Source: Crocodylus rhombifer
Lineage: Eukaryota > Chordata > Crocodylia > Crocodylidae
Reading direction: 5' to 3'
DNA: 64,000 bases
NCBI GenBank assembly: GCA_038503035.1
Contig: JAVSML010001167.1
Coordinates: 809,893 to 873,892 of the forward strand
How positions within the stretch are numbered: position 1 is the stretch's first letter; each line of letters opens with the position of its first letter. Of the stretch, positions 12,054 to 25,047 are shown one piece after another. A program made the translations under genes and the position numbers. A model generated the notes under the pieces. That model saw only the letters and a list, made by a program, of their open reading frames with translations. It was not told the DNA's origin and ran no database searches.

Positions 12054-12152
12054 CATACATTTCATAGACATTAGGGCTGGAAGGGACCTCAGAAGATCAT
12101 CAAGTCCAGCCCCCTGCCCAAAGGGCATGAAGTCAGCTGCGGTCATAGGATC
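12054..12152 (-). repeat. CR1 LINE, 3' end, left fragment of a split copy
   Basis: The sequence tttcatagacattagggctggaagggacct is the reverse complement of a CR1 3' terminus. It breaks off near cggtcataggatc and continues at about 13082 (taagataagcatcc), after a second CR1 inserted in the opposite orientation. Confidence 0.8.
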
Positions 12153-13081
12153 ATCAGTGATTTGGATGGAGGGGTAAAAAGCACCCTGTTCAAATTTGCT
12201 GATGACACTAAGATGTGGGGGGATGTGGGCATACTAGAAGAAAGCATCAGGCTATAATCAGACCTAGACAGGTTACAGGGGTGGGCGGATATGAATAGGA
12301 TGGGATTCAACACAGACAAGTGCAAGGTGCTGCACCTGGGGAGGAATAACCCGCACCATACCTACAGGTTGGGGAACTCCCCTCTTGTCAGCATGGAGGC
12401 AGAAAAGGATCTTGGAGTCATCATTGACTCCAAGATGAACATGGCCCGGCAGTGTGGGGAGGCAGTCAGGAAGGCCAACTGTACCTTGTCATGCATCCAC
12501 AGATGCATCTCGAGCAGGTCCAAAGAGGTGATCCTCCCCTTCTATGAGGCACTGGTCAGGCCGCAGCTGGAGTATTGCATCCAGTTCTGGGTGCCACAGT
12601 TCAAGAGGGATGTCGACAGCATGGAGAGGGTCCAGAGGAGGGCCACTCGTATGATCAGGGGACAGCAGGGCAGGCCCTACGAGGAGAGGCTACGGGACCT
12701 GAACCTGTTCAGCCTCCAAAGAGAAGGCTGAGGGGGGATCTTGTGGCCTGTTATAAACTAGTTGGGAGGATCAGCAGGCACTGGGGGAGTCACTATTTCC
12801 CCGTGCACTGCCAGGAGTGACCAGGAATAACGGTCACAAGCTGGCAGAGGGCAGGTTTAGGTTAGATATCAGGAGGCGCTACTTCACGGTCAGGGCGGCT
12901 AGGGTCTGGAACCAACTTCCAGGGGAAGTGGTGCTAGCTCCTACCCTGGGAGTTTTTAAGAGGAGGCTGGATGAACATCTTGCTGGGGTCGTATGACCCC
13001 AGTATTATTTCCTGCCATGGCAGGGGGTTGGACTAGATGATCTACTCAGGTCCCTTCCGACCCTAGAAATTATGAAACTAT
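12153..13081 (+). repeat. CR1 LINE, 5'-truncated, inserted in another CR1
   Basis: The + strand encodes the C-terminal part of the CR1 reverse transcriptase from the FISDL region through FADDTKMW and the thumb. An open stretch at 12291-12731 (MGFNTDKCKVLHLGRNN...) covers the conserved LEYCIQFWVPQFKRDVDSMERVQRRAT-type region. It ends in the 3'UTR ctagaaattatgaaacta, a CR1-type 8-mer tail. The left break falls inside the minus-strand CR1 3' region. It is a dead insertion because the 5' part of ORF2 is missing. Confidence 0.9.
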
Positions 13082-15510
13082 AAGATAAGCATCCAATTTA
13101 CTCTTGAAGGTGTTCAATGTAGGTGCTTGAACCACCTCCGCTGGCAGACTGTTCCAGACCTTGGGGGCTCAGACAGTAAAGAAATTCTTCCTTATCTCCA
13201 GCCCGAAACGGTCTTGCAGGAGTTTGTGACCGTTCGATCTTGTCATCCCTTGGGGCGCTCTGGTGAACAAACGTTCCCCCAGATCCTGGTGGTCACCCCT
13301 GATAAACTTACAGGTGGCCATCAGATCGCCCCTGAGCCTACGCTTTTCCAGGTTAAAGAGTCCCATGGCTCTCAGCCTGTCGTCATAAGGTCTGTTTTCC
13401 TGACCTCTGATCATGCGCGTGGCTCTCCTCTGCACCCTCTCAAACTTCTCCACATCCTTTTTGAATTGTGGAGCCCAAAACTGGATGCAGTACTCCAGCT
13501 GCAGCCTCACCAAGGCCAAGTACAAGGGGAGAATGACATCCCAGGATCTGCTTGAGAAGCATCTATGGATGCAAGCCAGAGTTTTGGTTGCTTTACTAGC
13601 CACAGCATCACATTGAAAGCTCATGTTCATCTTGTGGTCAATGATGACCCCCAAGTCTCTTTCTTCCGTAGTGCTAGCCAGCGTAGCACTGCCGAGCCTA
13701 TAAGGATGCTGCAGGTTTTTCTTCCCAAGGTGGAAAACCTTGCATTTTTCAGTGTTAAACACCATCAGGTTCTCGTCCGCCCATTTGCTGAGCTTGTCCA
13801 GGTCAGCCTGGATCACCCGCCTATCTTCTGGCGTGGATGCTTTGCCCCAAAGTTTGGTATCATCGGCGAACTTAGCCAGTCCGCTCCTGACTCCAATGTC
13901 CACATCATTAATGAAGATGTTGAACAATGTTGGTCCAAGGACAGAGCCTTGGGGGACCCCACTGGTCACGGGACACCATGATGAGTGACTACCATCAATT
14001 ACTACCCTCTGGGTCTGACCACAGAGCCAATTTCCCAGCCAGTGGATCGTGGTGGAGCTAAGGCCACAATCGGCCAGTTTTGCCAAGAGGTGATCATGGG
14101 ATACCAAATCGAAAGCTTTTTTGAAGTCAAGATATATGACATCAAGCTCTTCTCCCTTGTCCAGGTGATAGGTCACCTGGTCGTAGAAGGAAATGAGATT
14201 GGTCAAACAAGACCTACCCACAACAAAACCATGCTGGCTATCCCTAAGGATGTTGGTGTCAGCCAGTCCATTAAGGATGGGCTCTTTAATAAACTTTTCT
14301 AAGATCTTCCCCAGGATAGATGTCAGGCTGATGGGCCTATAGTTAGCCGGATCCACTTTCCTCCCTTTCTTGAAGATAGGTACCACATTGGCCTTCTTCC
14401 AGTCTTCGGGTACTACACCAGAGCACCAGGAGTTTTCAAAGATCTGTGCCAGAGGCTGGGCTATGACGCTCGCCAGCTTCTTGAGTACCCTGGGGTGCAG
14501 ATTGTCAGGGCCGGCTGACTTGAAGGTATCCAGCTTCTCAAGGTGTTCCTTCACGATGTTAGTATTGATGGAGGGCAGGGGACCTCCCTCACCTGGACCT
14601 CCCTGTCCCGTAATGGGCATGGGCGTCCCATGGGACTGATGAAAGACTGATGCAAAGTACCTATTTAATAGGTTGGCTTTTTCCTGGGTGTCAGTTGTCA
14701 GTTGCCCCATCTGGTTCAGTGGGGGTCCAATGTTGCCCTTGCTTTTCCTCCAGCTCCCCACATATCTGAAAAAGGACTTTTTACTGTCCTTGATGCTGAA
14801 AGCTAGTTGGAGTTCAACTGCAGTCTTGGCTTTCCTGGTTTGCTCCCTGCAGGACCGGACCAGTGCAGAATAATCCTCCTTGGAGGTGAATCCCATCCTC
14901 CATCCTTTGCAGGCTTTTCTTTTTAGCCTCAGGAGGTCTGCTAGGTCCCTGGAGAGCCAGGGGAGCTGCTGTGCCCTCTTGCTGCCTTTCCTCCGAGATG
15001 CAATAGACTTAGATTATGCACTGAGGATCGCTCCCTTGAGGTGCAACCACTCTTCTTGAACTCCTCTCTCCCTGGGGTCAGGGTCCCTTAGGGCCTCACT
15101 GACAAGCCTCCTGAGCTTGTCAAAGTTGGCTTTCCTGAAGTTAAGGACTTCCGTGTTGCTGACTGACTTGCCAGCTTTACAGTGGATGGTGAAGGTGATC
15201 AGCTCATGGTCGCTGTCACCCAGCTTCCCATCGATCACTAGGTCGCCAATTAGGTCATCCCCTGTAGCCAGTACCAGGTCGACAGAGCTTTGCCTCTCGT
15301 TGGCCCATAGACTTCTTGAGTCAGGTAGAGATCATCCACGCATGAGAGGAATTTTTGTGACTGCTCGGATTTTGCTGAGTGGTCCTCCCACGAGATGTCC
15401 GGTTAATTGAAGTCACCCATGACAACCATGGTCCCGGGCGAACTCAGGACTTTGGGTGGGAGGTCTGTAGTAGACTCCCACCGTTGTGTCCTCTGTGCCA
15501 TGTTCCCCAT
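13082..15510 (-). repeat. CR1 LINE, long minus-strand copy (host of nested CR1)
   Basis: The minus strand carries most of CR1 ORF2: the end of the endonuclease domain (about 15014-15300), the linker, reverse transcriptase and the C-terminal region. The 3' tail is the fragment at 12054-12152, separated by the nested + strand CR1. The 5' limit near 15510 is where recognisable CR1 sequence fades; the N-terminal endonuclease is missing, so it is 5'-truncated like most genomic CR1s. Confidence 0.9.
13169..14896 (-). pseudogene. CR1 ORF2 reverse transcriptase, 575-codon open segment
   Basis: The reading frame runs 575 codons without a stop and contains the full reverse transcriptase core. It has NYRPISLTSILGK, QHGFVVGRSCLTN, VIYLDFKKAFD, SGVPQGSVLGP and the catalytic FADDTKLW motif (second and third catalytic aspartates), then the thumb and C-terminal RRATRMIRGQ region. 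RT makes cDNA by target-primed reverse transcription in the LINE life cycle. The same frame continues upstream past a single TAA (15014-15016) into endonuclease residues (GKLGDSDHELITF, 15170-15238). It then loses frame near 15300. With the N-terminal endonuclease missing it cannot be autonomous, but it is the least decayed RT in the window. Confidence 0.92.
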
Positions 15511-16750
15511 GTAGAACATAATAAGCAGAAGGACCGTGAAAGAATTGGTGTGCCTGCTGGATTGCTTAGGTTTAAGAAGTGAGTAAAGAATTCAATGCTG
15601 GTACTAATTTACTAAATTTTTGTATGATTTTTCAAGGTACAAGATGTTAATTAAAATATCCACCCCAGAACTCTCTTCTCAGGCAATAAAGATGAGGCTA
15701 ACAGAATGTGAGGTGTCAAAAGAGGTGTTGGAGCAAACGGACAACTTAAGTCACGAGGCCCAAATGATATACATCAAAGAGTTCTGAAGGACTTAATGAA
15801 CTAGCTGAGCTACTACCAAAACCCAAGCAATTTCTCATTTAAAAAAGGCTGTAGTACAAGATAATTTCAGGGAGCAAATATTAGATCTGTGTTTTGAAAA
15901 AGGCTGTAGGTGTGATTTGAGGTCTAGCGTGCTCATTAAAAATAGAATTAAAAAAACACCTGCAACAATGCAATATGACATGATCTACTGGCATAGCTTC
16001 TGCAAAAGAAAATAGTGTCACTAATCTAAAATTATCTAAGGTCTCAATTAGGGCAGTAGATTTTTAAAAATGGCTGAAATAAATTGTTAGGCTCTGGACA
16101 AATGTACCTTTTCACCCTTTTAAAAGGAGAGAGTAGTAGCTGGTTGGGAATATGTCTCAGTTGTTATTACACATGCATGCTCCTGTAGCAGTGCAAGTTA
16201 GCTAAGTGACTGAAACTTTAACCTTGAATGAAATAGTTAAAGGTGCAATTGCAATAGTTTTGCTACTCTAGCATCACTAAGAAGCACGCAGATGTAACAG
16301 TGACATCATAACAGCAAATGTTGGTATCTATTAATATTGATACAGTTGTTACATCTCTCTATACCCTTAGACTTTCAAAAGGTCTGACAAAGGTCTCTTA
16401 TCAGATGCAGTAGTATTGTACTTACTGGCATACCACACACAACATTTTCCCAATAATCAGCCATCTAAATTTCCCATTCTGCCTTTCTAAACAAGGTGAA
16501 TTTCTTATTTAAGTGTGTATGGTATTTGAGAAAATGCAGTAGTTGGATAAGAGGCGTAGCATCATTCTGGATCAAGAACTGGTTCATAATTATGAAACAA
16601 AGAATAAGAAAAACTTATCATTGCAGAAGTTAAAGGGTATATCTTCACGAGTTGCAGTAGACCGACCATTATTTAAAATATTTAATAATGATCTCATTGA
16701 TTATTCAGTGAGCCACATTTGTGTGTGAGCAAAGTTACTTAGTTTATAAT
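15511..16750. other. Intergenic, AT-rich, mostly unrecognised
   Basis: AT-rich sequence. The stretch near 15700-15830 (gtcacgaggcccaaatgatatacatc) faintly resembles an old CR1 linker region on the + strand but is too decayed to claim. Nothing else was recognised. Confidence 0.35.
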
Positions 16751-17005
16751 GGGCCCATCTACATGATATGCTAACTGCACAGTAGCCTAATAATACTGCA
16801 CATGAATGCATCACAGCACAAACTGTACTAATATGCACTGCTTAGCATTATTAGGCTACTGCAAAGTAGCATCACTAAAAAGGAATTTGCCAGCACTACT
16901 GCTCAGTAACTCCAGTTACTGCACATTTATTTAGTATTAGGTTATACAAGTACTAAATTAAATGTGCAGTAACCACTGTGCATTAACAAATGTGTAAACA
17001 CATCC
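16751..17005. mobile_element. Chompy-like MITE
   Basis: Left end GGGCCCATCTACATG and right end tgtgtaaacacatcc are degenerate inverted arms around a body rich in gcacagtag / ctactgca palindromic motifs. Its structure parallels the copies at 2778 and 53547. It is non-coding. Confidence 0.65.
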
Positions 17006-17288
17006 ACTGAGATAGCTTCTTAGTTCTCTGTGAAGTATCTGAATTGGAAGCACTATGGCAAATGAATACAACATAAGGAATGTTGAAGGGTAACTATTCA
17101 ACTACTCAAGTACTACAATGGATTTTATGTTCACATCATCTTAGAAATGGGACCCAGGTATCAGTGTAGACAGCTTAATTAAGGCAGCTTCTCAATGTAC
17201 ACTTGTGGTATAAAGATCAAATAAGACATTATAATGCCTACAGAAGAGGATGGAGAAACATTTTAAAATATGTTGTCATTATATAGAG

Positions 17289-17602
17289 CAGTGATTCTCA
17301 ACTTCTTTAGACTCAAGGTACACCTTGGAAAATGCCAGCTCTTAACTTTAGCTCATTGTTGACTATGGAAAAACAATAGAGCAATTCTTATTTCTTCTGT
17401 TGCAAAGAACACAGAAAGATCACAATGGGCCAGACCTTGGACTAGGCCAGAAATGTTTTGACATTATGGATTCCTGTTTTAAATCCCTGGCTTTACCTTG
17501 TGAATCATGTGTAGGTCTTTGCATACCGAAAAGTGCTAATATCGAGCAGCGCCCCATGAAACCCTTAAAAGGATCTCATGGCACCCTTGTTAAGAGTCAT
17601 TG
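17289..17602. mobile_element. hAT-type MITE
   Basis: It starts CAGTGATTCTCAACTTC and ends gcacccttgttaagagtcattg. Flanking 8-mers atatagag (17281-17288) and atacagaa (17603-17610) match at 6 of 8. The 314-bp element is non-coding and of the same terminus class as the copy at 33240-33511. Confidence 0.8.
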
Positions 17603-17840
17603 ATACAGAACTGGGTGCTGAACCAGATGAACTAGGGTTCTGATTCATTATGGTAATTCTTATATCCTTATGGGCATAATGAGCTTTGGGAAAGTTTAAT
17701 AAGTTGTCTTTTCAAGCTGTGTATTTATACCTTGATGATCAATATTTTGTTCCCTATTGGTAAAATCATTATCAACTATTTTTGTTCATATTCAGCCTAG
17801 CGTTATTCTCACTGAAGTCAATGCAAGTTACAGTAATGGG

Positions 17841-18486
17841 ATCATAGCACAGTAGAACTGAAAGGAAACTTGGGAAATCAGTTACTCCAAATCCTTATTT
17901 AAATCAGGATCATCACTGTCTAAAACCATTCTAGACAACTGTTTCTTTAATCTGCTCTTAAAACCTTCCAAGAATGGAGATTCCACAACCCCTCTATAGG
18001 TAATCTGTTTCAATACTTATTCACTTTCATAGTTAAAAGTCTTTTTTAATATCCAACCTAAAATTCCCTTGTTACAATTTAGGACCATAATTCCTTGCCC
18101 TGTCCCTGATGACCACAGAGAATAGTTTATTACCATCATCTTTATATAACCAACTTTTGTGTATTTGAAAACTGTTATCCAGTGCCCCCTCGCTTTTCCC
18201 TTCTCTGGACTAAATAGTCCCAGTGCTTCTAGCTTTTCCTCATAAATCATATTTCCCTGAACTCTTATGATTTCTGTTGCTTTTTGCTAGGCTCTTTCTA
18301 ATTTGACCTTGTCTTTCCTGAAGTGCAATGCCCCAAACTGCACATAGGACTCCAGGTGTGGCATCACCAATGGTAGAAAAAGAGTGGAAGAATCACCTCC
18401 TTTAACTTGTAAGGGATTCTCTTAATACGGCCCAGTATGCTATTGGCTTTGTTTGCAACAACAGCACACTATTGGCTTATATTCAG
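17841..18486 (-). repeat. CR1 LINE copy A, 3' part (host)
   Basis: Old minus-strand CR1 3' region: remnant of the gatcatagcac...ggaaacttggg end, then decayed coding sequence on the minus strand (IYEEKLEALGLFSPEKGKARG, about 18180-18250). It breaks at ggcttatattcag near 18486 and resumes near 19919, after a younger CR1 in the same orientation. Confidence 0.85.
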
Positions 18487-19918
<1,432 letters not shown>

Positions 19919-21470
19919 GTCCACTATGTCCCACAGGTCCTTTTCTGCACTACTGGAGCCTAGCCAATCATTTATTTTCAAGTCTGTATTTGTATTTAAC
20001 AGTTCAATCCTAAATGCATGACTTTACAGTTGTCCTTACTGAACTTAATCTGATGAATTTTGGACCATTTTTTCAGCATCAAAGTAATTCTTAATCCTAA
20101 TCCTCTGCTCTACAATCTGCAATGCCACCCATCTTGGTTTCATTCAAAAGCTTACTCAATGTGTACTCCATTCCATCTTCCAAATCATTAGTGAAGATAT
20201 TGAACAGTAGCAAATGAAGGAGACTTCTGGAGAATCACACTTGCTACTTCTCCCTACTTAGATAATGAGTCAACTACTTTGAATATAAGGATTCAACCAG
20301 TTACATATTCAGTGTACAGTAGTTTCATCTAGACTGTATTTTCCTTAGGTTGATAATAAAAATGTTATGGAGGACAGCATCAGAATGCTAAAGTCAAGGT
20401 ATATCACATCACTGATCTTCCCCCATCCACAGAGCCTGTCACCTTGCCATAAAAGGAAATCAAGTTGATCAGACATGATTTGCTCTTGATGAATCTATGT
20501 TGGTTGTCTCTGATCACCCTGTTCTATTCTAGGTGCTGGGATGAAGATTCCTTGATGACTTGCTTCATGATTTTTCCTGACATCAAGTTCAGACTGACAA
20601 ATCTGTAATTCCCCAGATCCTCCTCCTTCCCTTCCTTAAATATGGACACTATATTTGGCTTCATCCAGTTTTCAAGGACCTCACCCACCCTCTACAAGTT
20701 CTCAAAAATAATAGTCACTCAGTGGCTCTGAAATGACCTCATTTAATTCCTTGGATGTTCTAAGACAGGGGACAGCAACCTATAGGACTGGCAGGCCAAA
20801 ATATTGTTTCTCACTCCATGGTAGGCTGGCACTTCTGACTTTGCTGCCTCCACCGTTGCTGATTCTCCTGGCTGCCACTGTCTGTGTGAATTCCTCCAGA
20901 AGCCCCCTGCTACTGAATCACTGCTGATATCTGAGCTTCTCAGGCCAGCCCAGCCCATAGGTTGCCAATCCCTGCTCTAGAATGCAACCCATCCAGGCTT
21001 GCAGAGTCAAAAACATCCAGCTTCCTTAAGTAATCTCTAACTGATTCCTCAACTGCTATAGGCTACTTATCTCCTTTCCTATTCTAGCTGACAACTTTGC
21101 TTTTGATTTGGTAGTTAACCTTGTTAGTGAAGACTGAAGTAAAAAAGACACTAAATACTTCAGCATACTCTGTATCATCCATGATTAGACTGCCTTCTAC
21201 ATTTAGTATGAGACCTACAGTTTCTTTGTTCTTTCTATTATTTCTAACACACTAGTAGTATCCTTTTTTGTTGCCTTTACTGGTCCTAGCTAACTGCATT
21301 TCAGTTCATACAATGGCCTTCCTGGTTTTTTCCTGGCAAGTTCATGCATGGTCCTCCATAGAAATATGGCTAAGTTTCCACTTTTTGTAAGATCCCCTTT
21401 TGAGTTTCAACTCACCAAAGAGTTTGCAGTTTGGCCAGACTAGTCTCCTGCTGCACTTGCTATCGTTTTT
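19919..21470 (-). repeat. CR1 LINE copy A, 5' continuation (host)
   Basis: Continuation of copy A: cccacaggtccttttctgcactactgg follows on from the break at 18486 as expected for an uninterrupted CR1. Then come decayed RT, linker and upstream ORF2 regions. It is interrupted again by a hAT MITE at 20766-20974. The 5' limit is approximate. Confidence 0.8.
20766..20974. mobile_element. hAT-type MITE inserted in CR1 copy A
   Basis: The 209-bp element starts CAGGGGACAGCAACC and ends ggttgccaatccctg. Flanks ttctaaga (20758-20765) and ctctagaa (20975-20982) look like a decayed duplication of ttctagaa, the uninterrupted CR1 sequence expected here. It interrupts the CR1 linker, so it is younger than copy A. 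Confidence 0.85.
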
Positions 21471-21744
21471 TTACATCAGGTTTTGTACTGAATTTTGAAA
21501 GACCAGAATTTGGCTCACTTCCTGTGGAAGCTATTTTCATGCAAAATGCAAACTGAAAACAGCAGCATTGAACTTAAAGATATAACAGGTATTCAGTGCT
21601 TTAGTCATTGCCAAGTGCTTTTGTCATTAGAAAATGGAGGAAAAATGGAAACAGCAACTGTTGCCTTTTATATATCATAAAATGTGTAATTTGAGTTTTG
21701 AGAAGAAAGTATTATAAAATGTATCCAAGGGACCTTTACTTACT

Positions 21745-22205
21745 TTTAGACATGCACGAGAAAGCCAATCACAAAGCATATTGCACAGGAGTTTATTACT
21801 CCCAGGTGTCACATTTACATGTGAGCTGGGGCTGCAGCAAGTTGACCTGCAGCAGAGCATCCCTGGCTAGCAGGTCAGCCTGCCAGCCCAGGGCTACTCC
21901 GACCTGGCTCTGTGTGTTGCAAAAGGGCTGGATGGGGCCCAGGAGTGCTTCAGTATGGGGTTAGCCAGTAGGCAGCTCCCATGCTGAAGCACCCTCATGT
22001 CCCATCCAACCAAGTCAACATCTACAAGTGCATTGCTGTGCATGAAAAAATGCCGCAAAAGGATAGTATTTGTACTTACAAATACTAAACTGCTGCAGAG
22101 TTTATTAGTTTCTTGTGGCCTAATAGGGCCACGTCTATAGACGCTGATGTTTACTGCAGAGCTAATTAGGCAACTCCTCAAGAAATACCTTGTATAGATG
22201 TTCCC
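21745..22205. mobile_element. Chompy-like MITE, second subfamily
   Basis: The body matches the reverse complement of the element at 59450-59906 (shared gtttattnctcccaggtgtcacatttacatg, gtgcttcagt, gctggatggggcc-like and ctgcagagctaattag blocks). The right end runs through gtttactgcagagctaattag to tatagatgttccc; the left end near tttagacatgca is approximate. It is non-coding. Confidence 0.65.
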
Positions 22206-23589
22206 ACCCTTACCATTACTGATTCACAGGTGCAAAAGAAGGCAGAACCAGTATACCTAGGATGATTTTTAATGACACATTTGACTTTCTCAAAGTATAA
22301 ATATTTTTTGAGAGGAAGATTATCCAATTTTCTCATATAGTTAAGGGATAACAAAGTTTCAACACAATCAAATATATGCGTGTGTTCCAATTTTGAGATT
22401 ATACGTCCTCTGCAGTGCTTCACTCTAAGAGTCATGATGGTTAGATATTGCTCAGATAATGAATATGTAAGAAACCACAATTAACTTAAACAAACTTTTA
22501 AACCCAAGAAAATCCTACAGCTCATAAAGCTTATGCAGATTAAATGTTGTCAGACATTGTTTCCTTTATCTCTTTGGAAGAAAATTAAGAATAGCCAATT
22601 CCACCTTGTGTTCCCAAAGCTTGTGCGATTGGCAAGGATAAGGAAGTTTCCCAATATTTAATGGTTTTTAAATGAAGGCTGTTACTGTTCGTATAACATC
22701 AACTATATATATTAATTAGTTTGCAGAGTTCCAGGTTCCAAACCCCAAGATTGTGTTGTCTAAGGCCTAATCCTGCAGACACATATGCATGTAGTTAATT
22801 CTGAATGTAGCACTGTCAATGAGACTGCTAATGTAAGTAAAAGCAGGCATGCCTTTTAAGTGCCTAAAAGGGTAACAGCTATAAATGAAAGTAAAAGTAA
22901 CAGTAAACATTTTAAGTTATAAGTGGTAACAATACCACTTTTCTCCTTCAACAGTTTAGTTCACTGGCTTTCAGACTATAGTCTGTGGCCCACAGGTAGT
23001 CTATAGAGGATCAAAAAGCAAGAGAAATGGCTCCATGGATTAAGTGAAGTAAAAGAATTAAGAGGTAAGGCAAGGTACTAAAAATTACTCACCAAAATCC
23101 ATCATTGCAGTGTCTAAGTCCTTTTGAATCTAATCCAACATGTTTGTACTTCTCACTGTTCATAATAAAGGATTTTGTGAGTAGTTTCCTCATTCATATA
23201 TGTGACTGTCTTACAGAGCAGGAGACATAGGTACTGATGGCATATGATGCTATGATTAATTCTAGGCTGTCCTTTTAAAAGCTGTTTATTTAATTAGCAT
23301 TGAGAAGGTTAGAGCCCTGCCAAACACTTGTGATTTTGGTCTACTTTTTCACTAGAAAATTTAAATCCTTTGCTAAAAAGCGTTTAGGAATGTTTGCTGT
23401 GACTGACTGAGACTTGCTATACCAGTAGTTTACCAAATACCATTGATGATATGAAAGACCCAAAGTCAAGTAATATATAGGCTGTGGCTTTTTTTTTTAT
23501 ATGCATGACTTAACTAATTTTTAAAACAATGGGATATGAACCATGGAACTTTCTGTGAAGAAAATCAGTTTATGGAAAGTAAATAGATT
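22206..23589. other. Intergenic, AT-rich
   Basis: No gene was recognised. A short stretch at about 22968-23040 (ctggctttcagactatagtctgtggcccac) resembles the left end of a hAT-type repeat but has no visible partner end. Confidence 0.4.
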
Positions 23590-24110
23590 AAAAGGGTAGA
23601 ATATTGATAAAAAAAATAGTATTGAAATAGCAAATAAAAAAGGAAAAGAAAAATGGATTTGAAAAAAATTAAAGATGTAGGGGCCACCAAAAGTCAGGAA
23701 TAGAAAGTTAGTGACAGATGAGGTTGATAAGACAGAAGGCCTAAAGGAATTCTTCGCCCCAGTAATCACAGAAGCAGCAGAAGGTAATATCCTAGGAACT
23801 GGGATACATTTTCCTGGGGGAAGGAAGTGAAATGTCAAAAGGTTTTACTATTGCACTGCAGTGGATAATAAGGCAATTAGAACTATTACAAGTTGACAAA
23901 GTGCCAGGCCTGGAATGGTAAAACATCCTAGAATTCTAAAGAAAATAGAAGAAATTGGAAAGCTTTTGCAGGACATTTTTGAAAGCTTACTAAAAATGGA
24001 TGGAAAATTTGTGGGTGGTCATTTCAGCTTGTACTTATAAATAAGCAAGGGGAATCTGAATCTAAGAGTTTATAGATTTGTAAACTAGACTTCAATTTTA
24101 CAGAAGAAAC
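23590..24110 (+). repeat. Degenerate CR1/L3-like LINE fragment
   Basis: The + strand contains a decayed LINE linker region: gttgacaaagtgccaggcctgg corresponds to the KVPGLDG motif before the RT, preceded by a patch like the FF-ASVF region and followed by acattttgaaagctt-like RT entry sequence. Numerous stops; the family assignment is tentative. Confidence 0.45.
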
Positions 24111-24779
24111 TGTAAATGCTTCTGGAACATGATTTTATACTTCCTTAAGTGATATCATGAATGCATGATATATTTTTCAAACACACTGATGTTGCTAAAA
24201 ATCCTTACAATGCAAATGGCATATAATCTATTCTAGGACAAAGGATTTATAAACAAAATGCCTATTAATCAAAGTTACCAAATGCAAATCCTTCCTGTCA
24301 ATGTAACAACAGATCTCCATGACATTTAAGTTTCCTTTTCAAAAAATGTCTGAAGGTTTGTTGATTTCAACTGGCTCTCTACATGTATACATTTTTTTAG
24401 CAGAAGTTGCTCATTTATAGTCATTATAAAATTATAATGAATGATCTCTGGTACAAATTAAGTCTCTTAGTTATAGGTGATCATTAGTATTTTTATAAGA
24501 ATTTTTGGACAAACGTATACAATTTTTCAGATGATATAGGTCAGTAGTCTTTATGTACATACAGTTTTGCTAGTGCTGTAAGTATTTTGAATAGGCACAT
24601 GATTCTTATACAATAGTTGACTTGATACAAATCCTAATGTCAGCATAGTTATTCCAGTATAAATGTGCCTTATACCACTATGGTTCCACCCTTGTACTCC
24701 ATGCAGGGGTGGGAATAAACTTATATCAGTAGAAGCATACAGAGACCCATGGAACTGTGTTTGTATTAGTTCCTAATAC
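24111..24779. other. Intergenic, AT-rich, no recognised feature
   Basis: No gene or repeat was recognised. Confidence 0.4.
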
Positions 24780-25047
24780 CAGAGGTTGGCAACTTTTAGC
24801 AGCAGAGGGCCACTTTAGCAGAACTTAGCTCTGAGAAAGGGCCTCCTGGAACACAGCCTGTGACACCACTGCAGTAACTGCTCCCTCCATGCACTGCCAC
24901 CATCACCACCTCTCCCCACAGGTCAATCGCCATGTGAGTGAAGACCGCTGCTGCCAAGGCCCCCTCAGAAACCTCCAGCTCTGAGGCTTGGATAAAATGA
25001 CTCAACAAGTTTGATCTGGCCTGCAAGCCATAGGTTGGCATCTCCTG
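24780..25047. mobile_element. hAT-type MITE
   Basis: It starts CAGAGGTTGGCAACTTTT and ends ataggttggcatctcctg. Flanks cctaatac (24772-24779) and ccttacac (25048-25055) match at 6 of 8. The termini resemble those of the elements at 20766 and 35043, indicating one family. Confidence 0.8.

Noticed and set aside
12291..12731. Plus-strand open frame as an independent gene
   Set aside because: It is the C-terminal part of CR1 reverse transcriptase.
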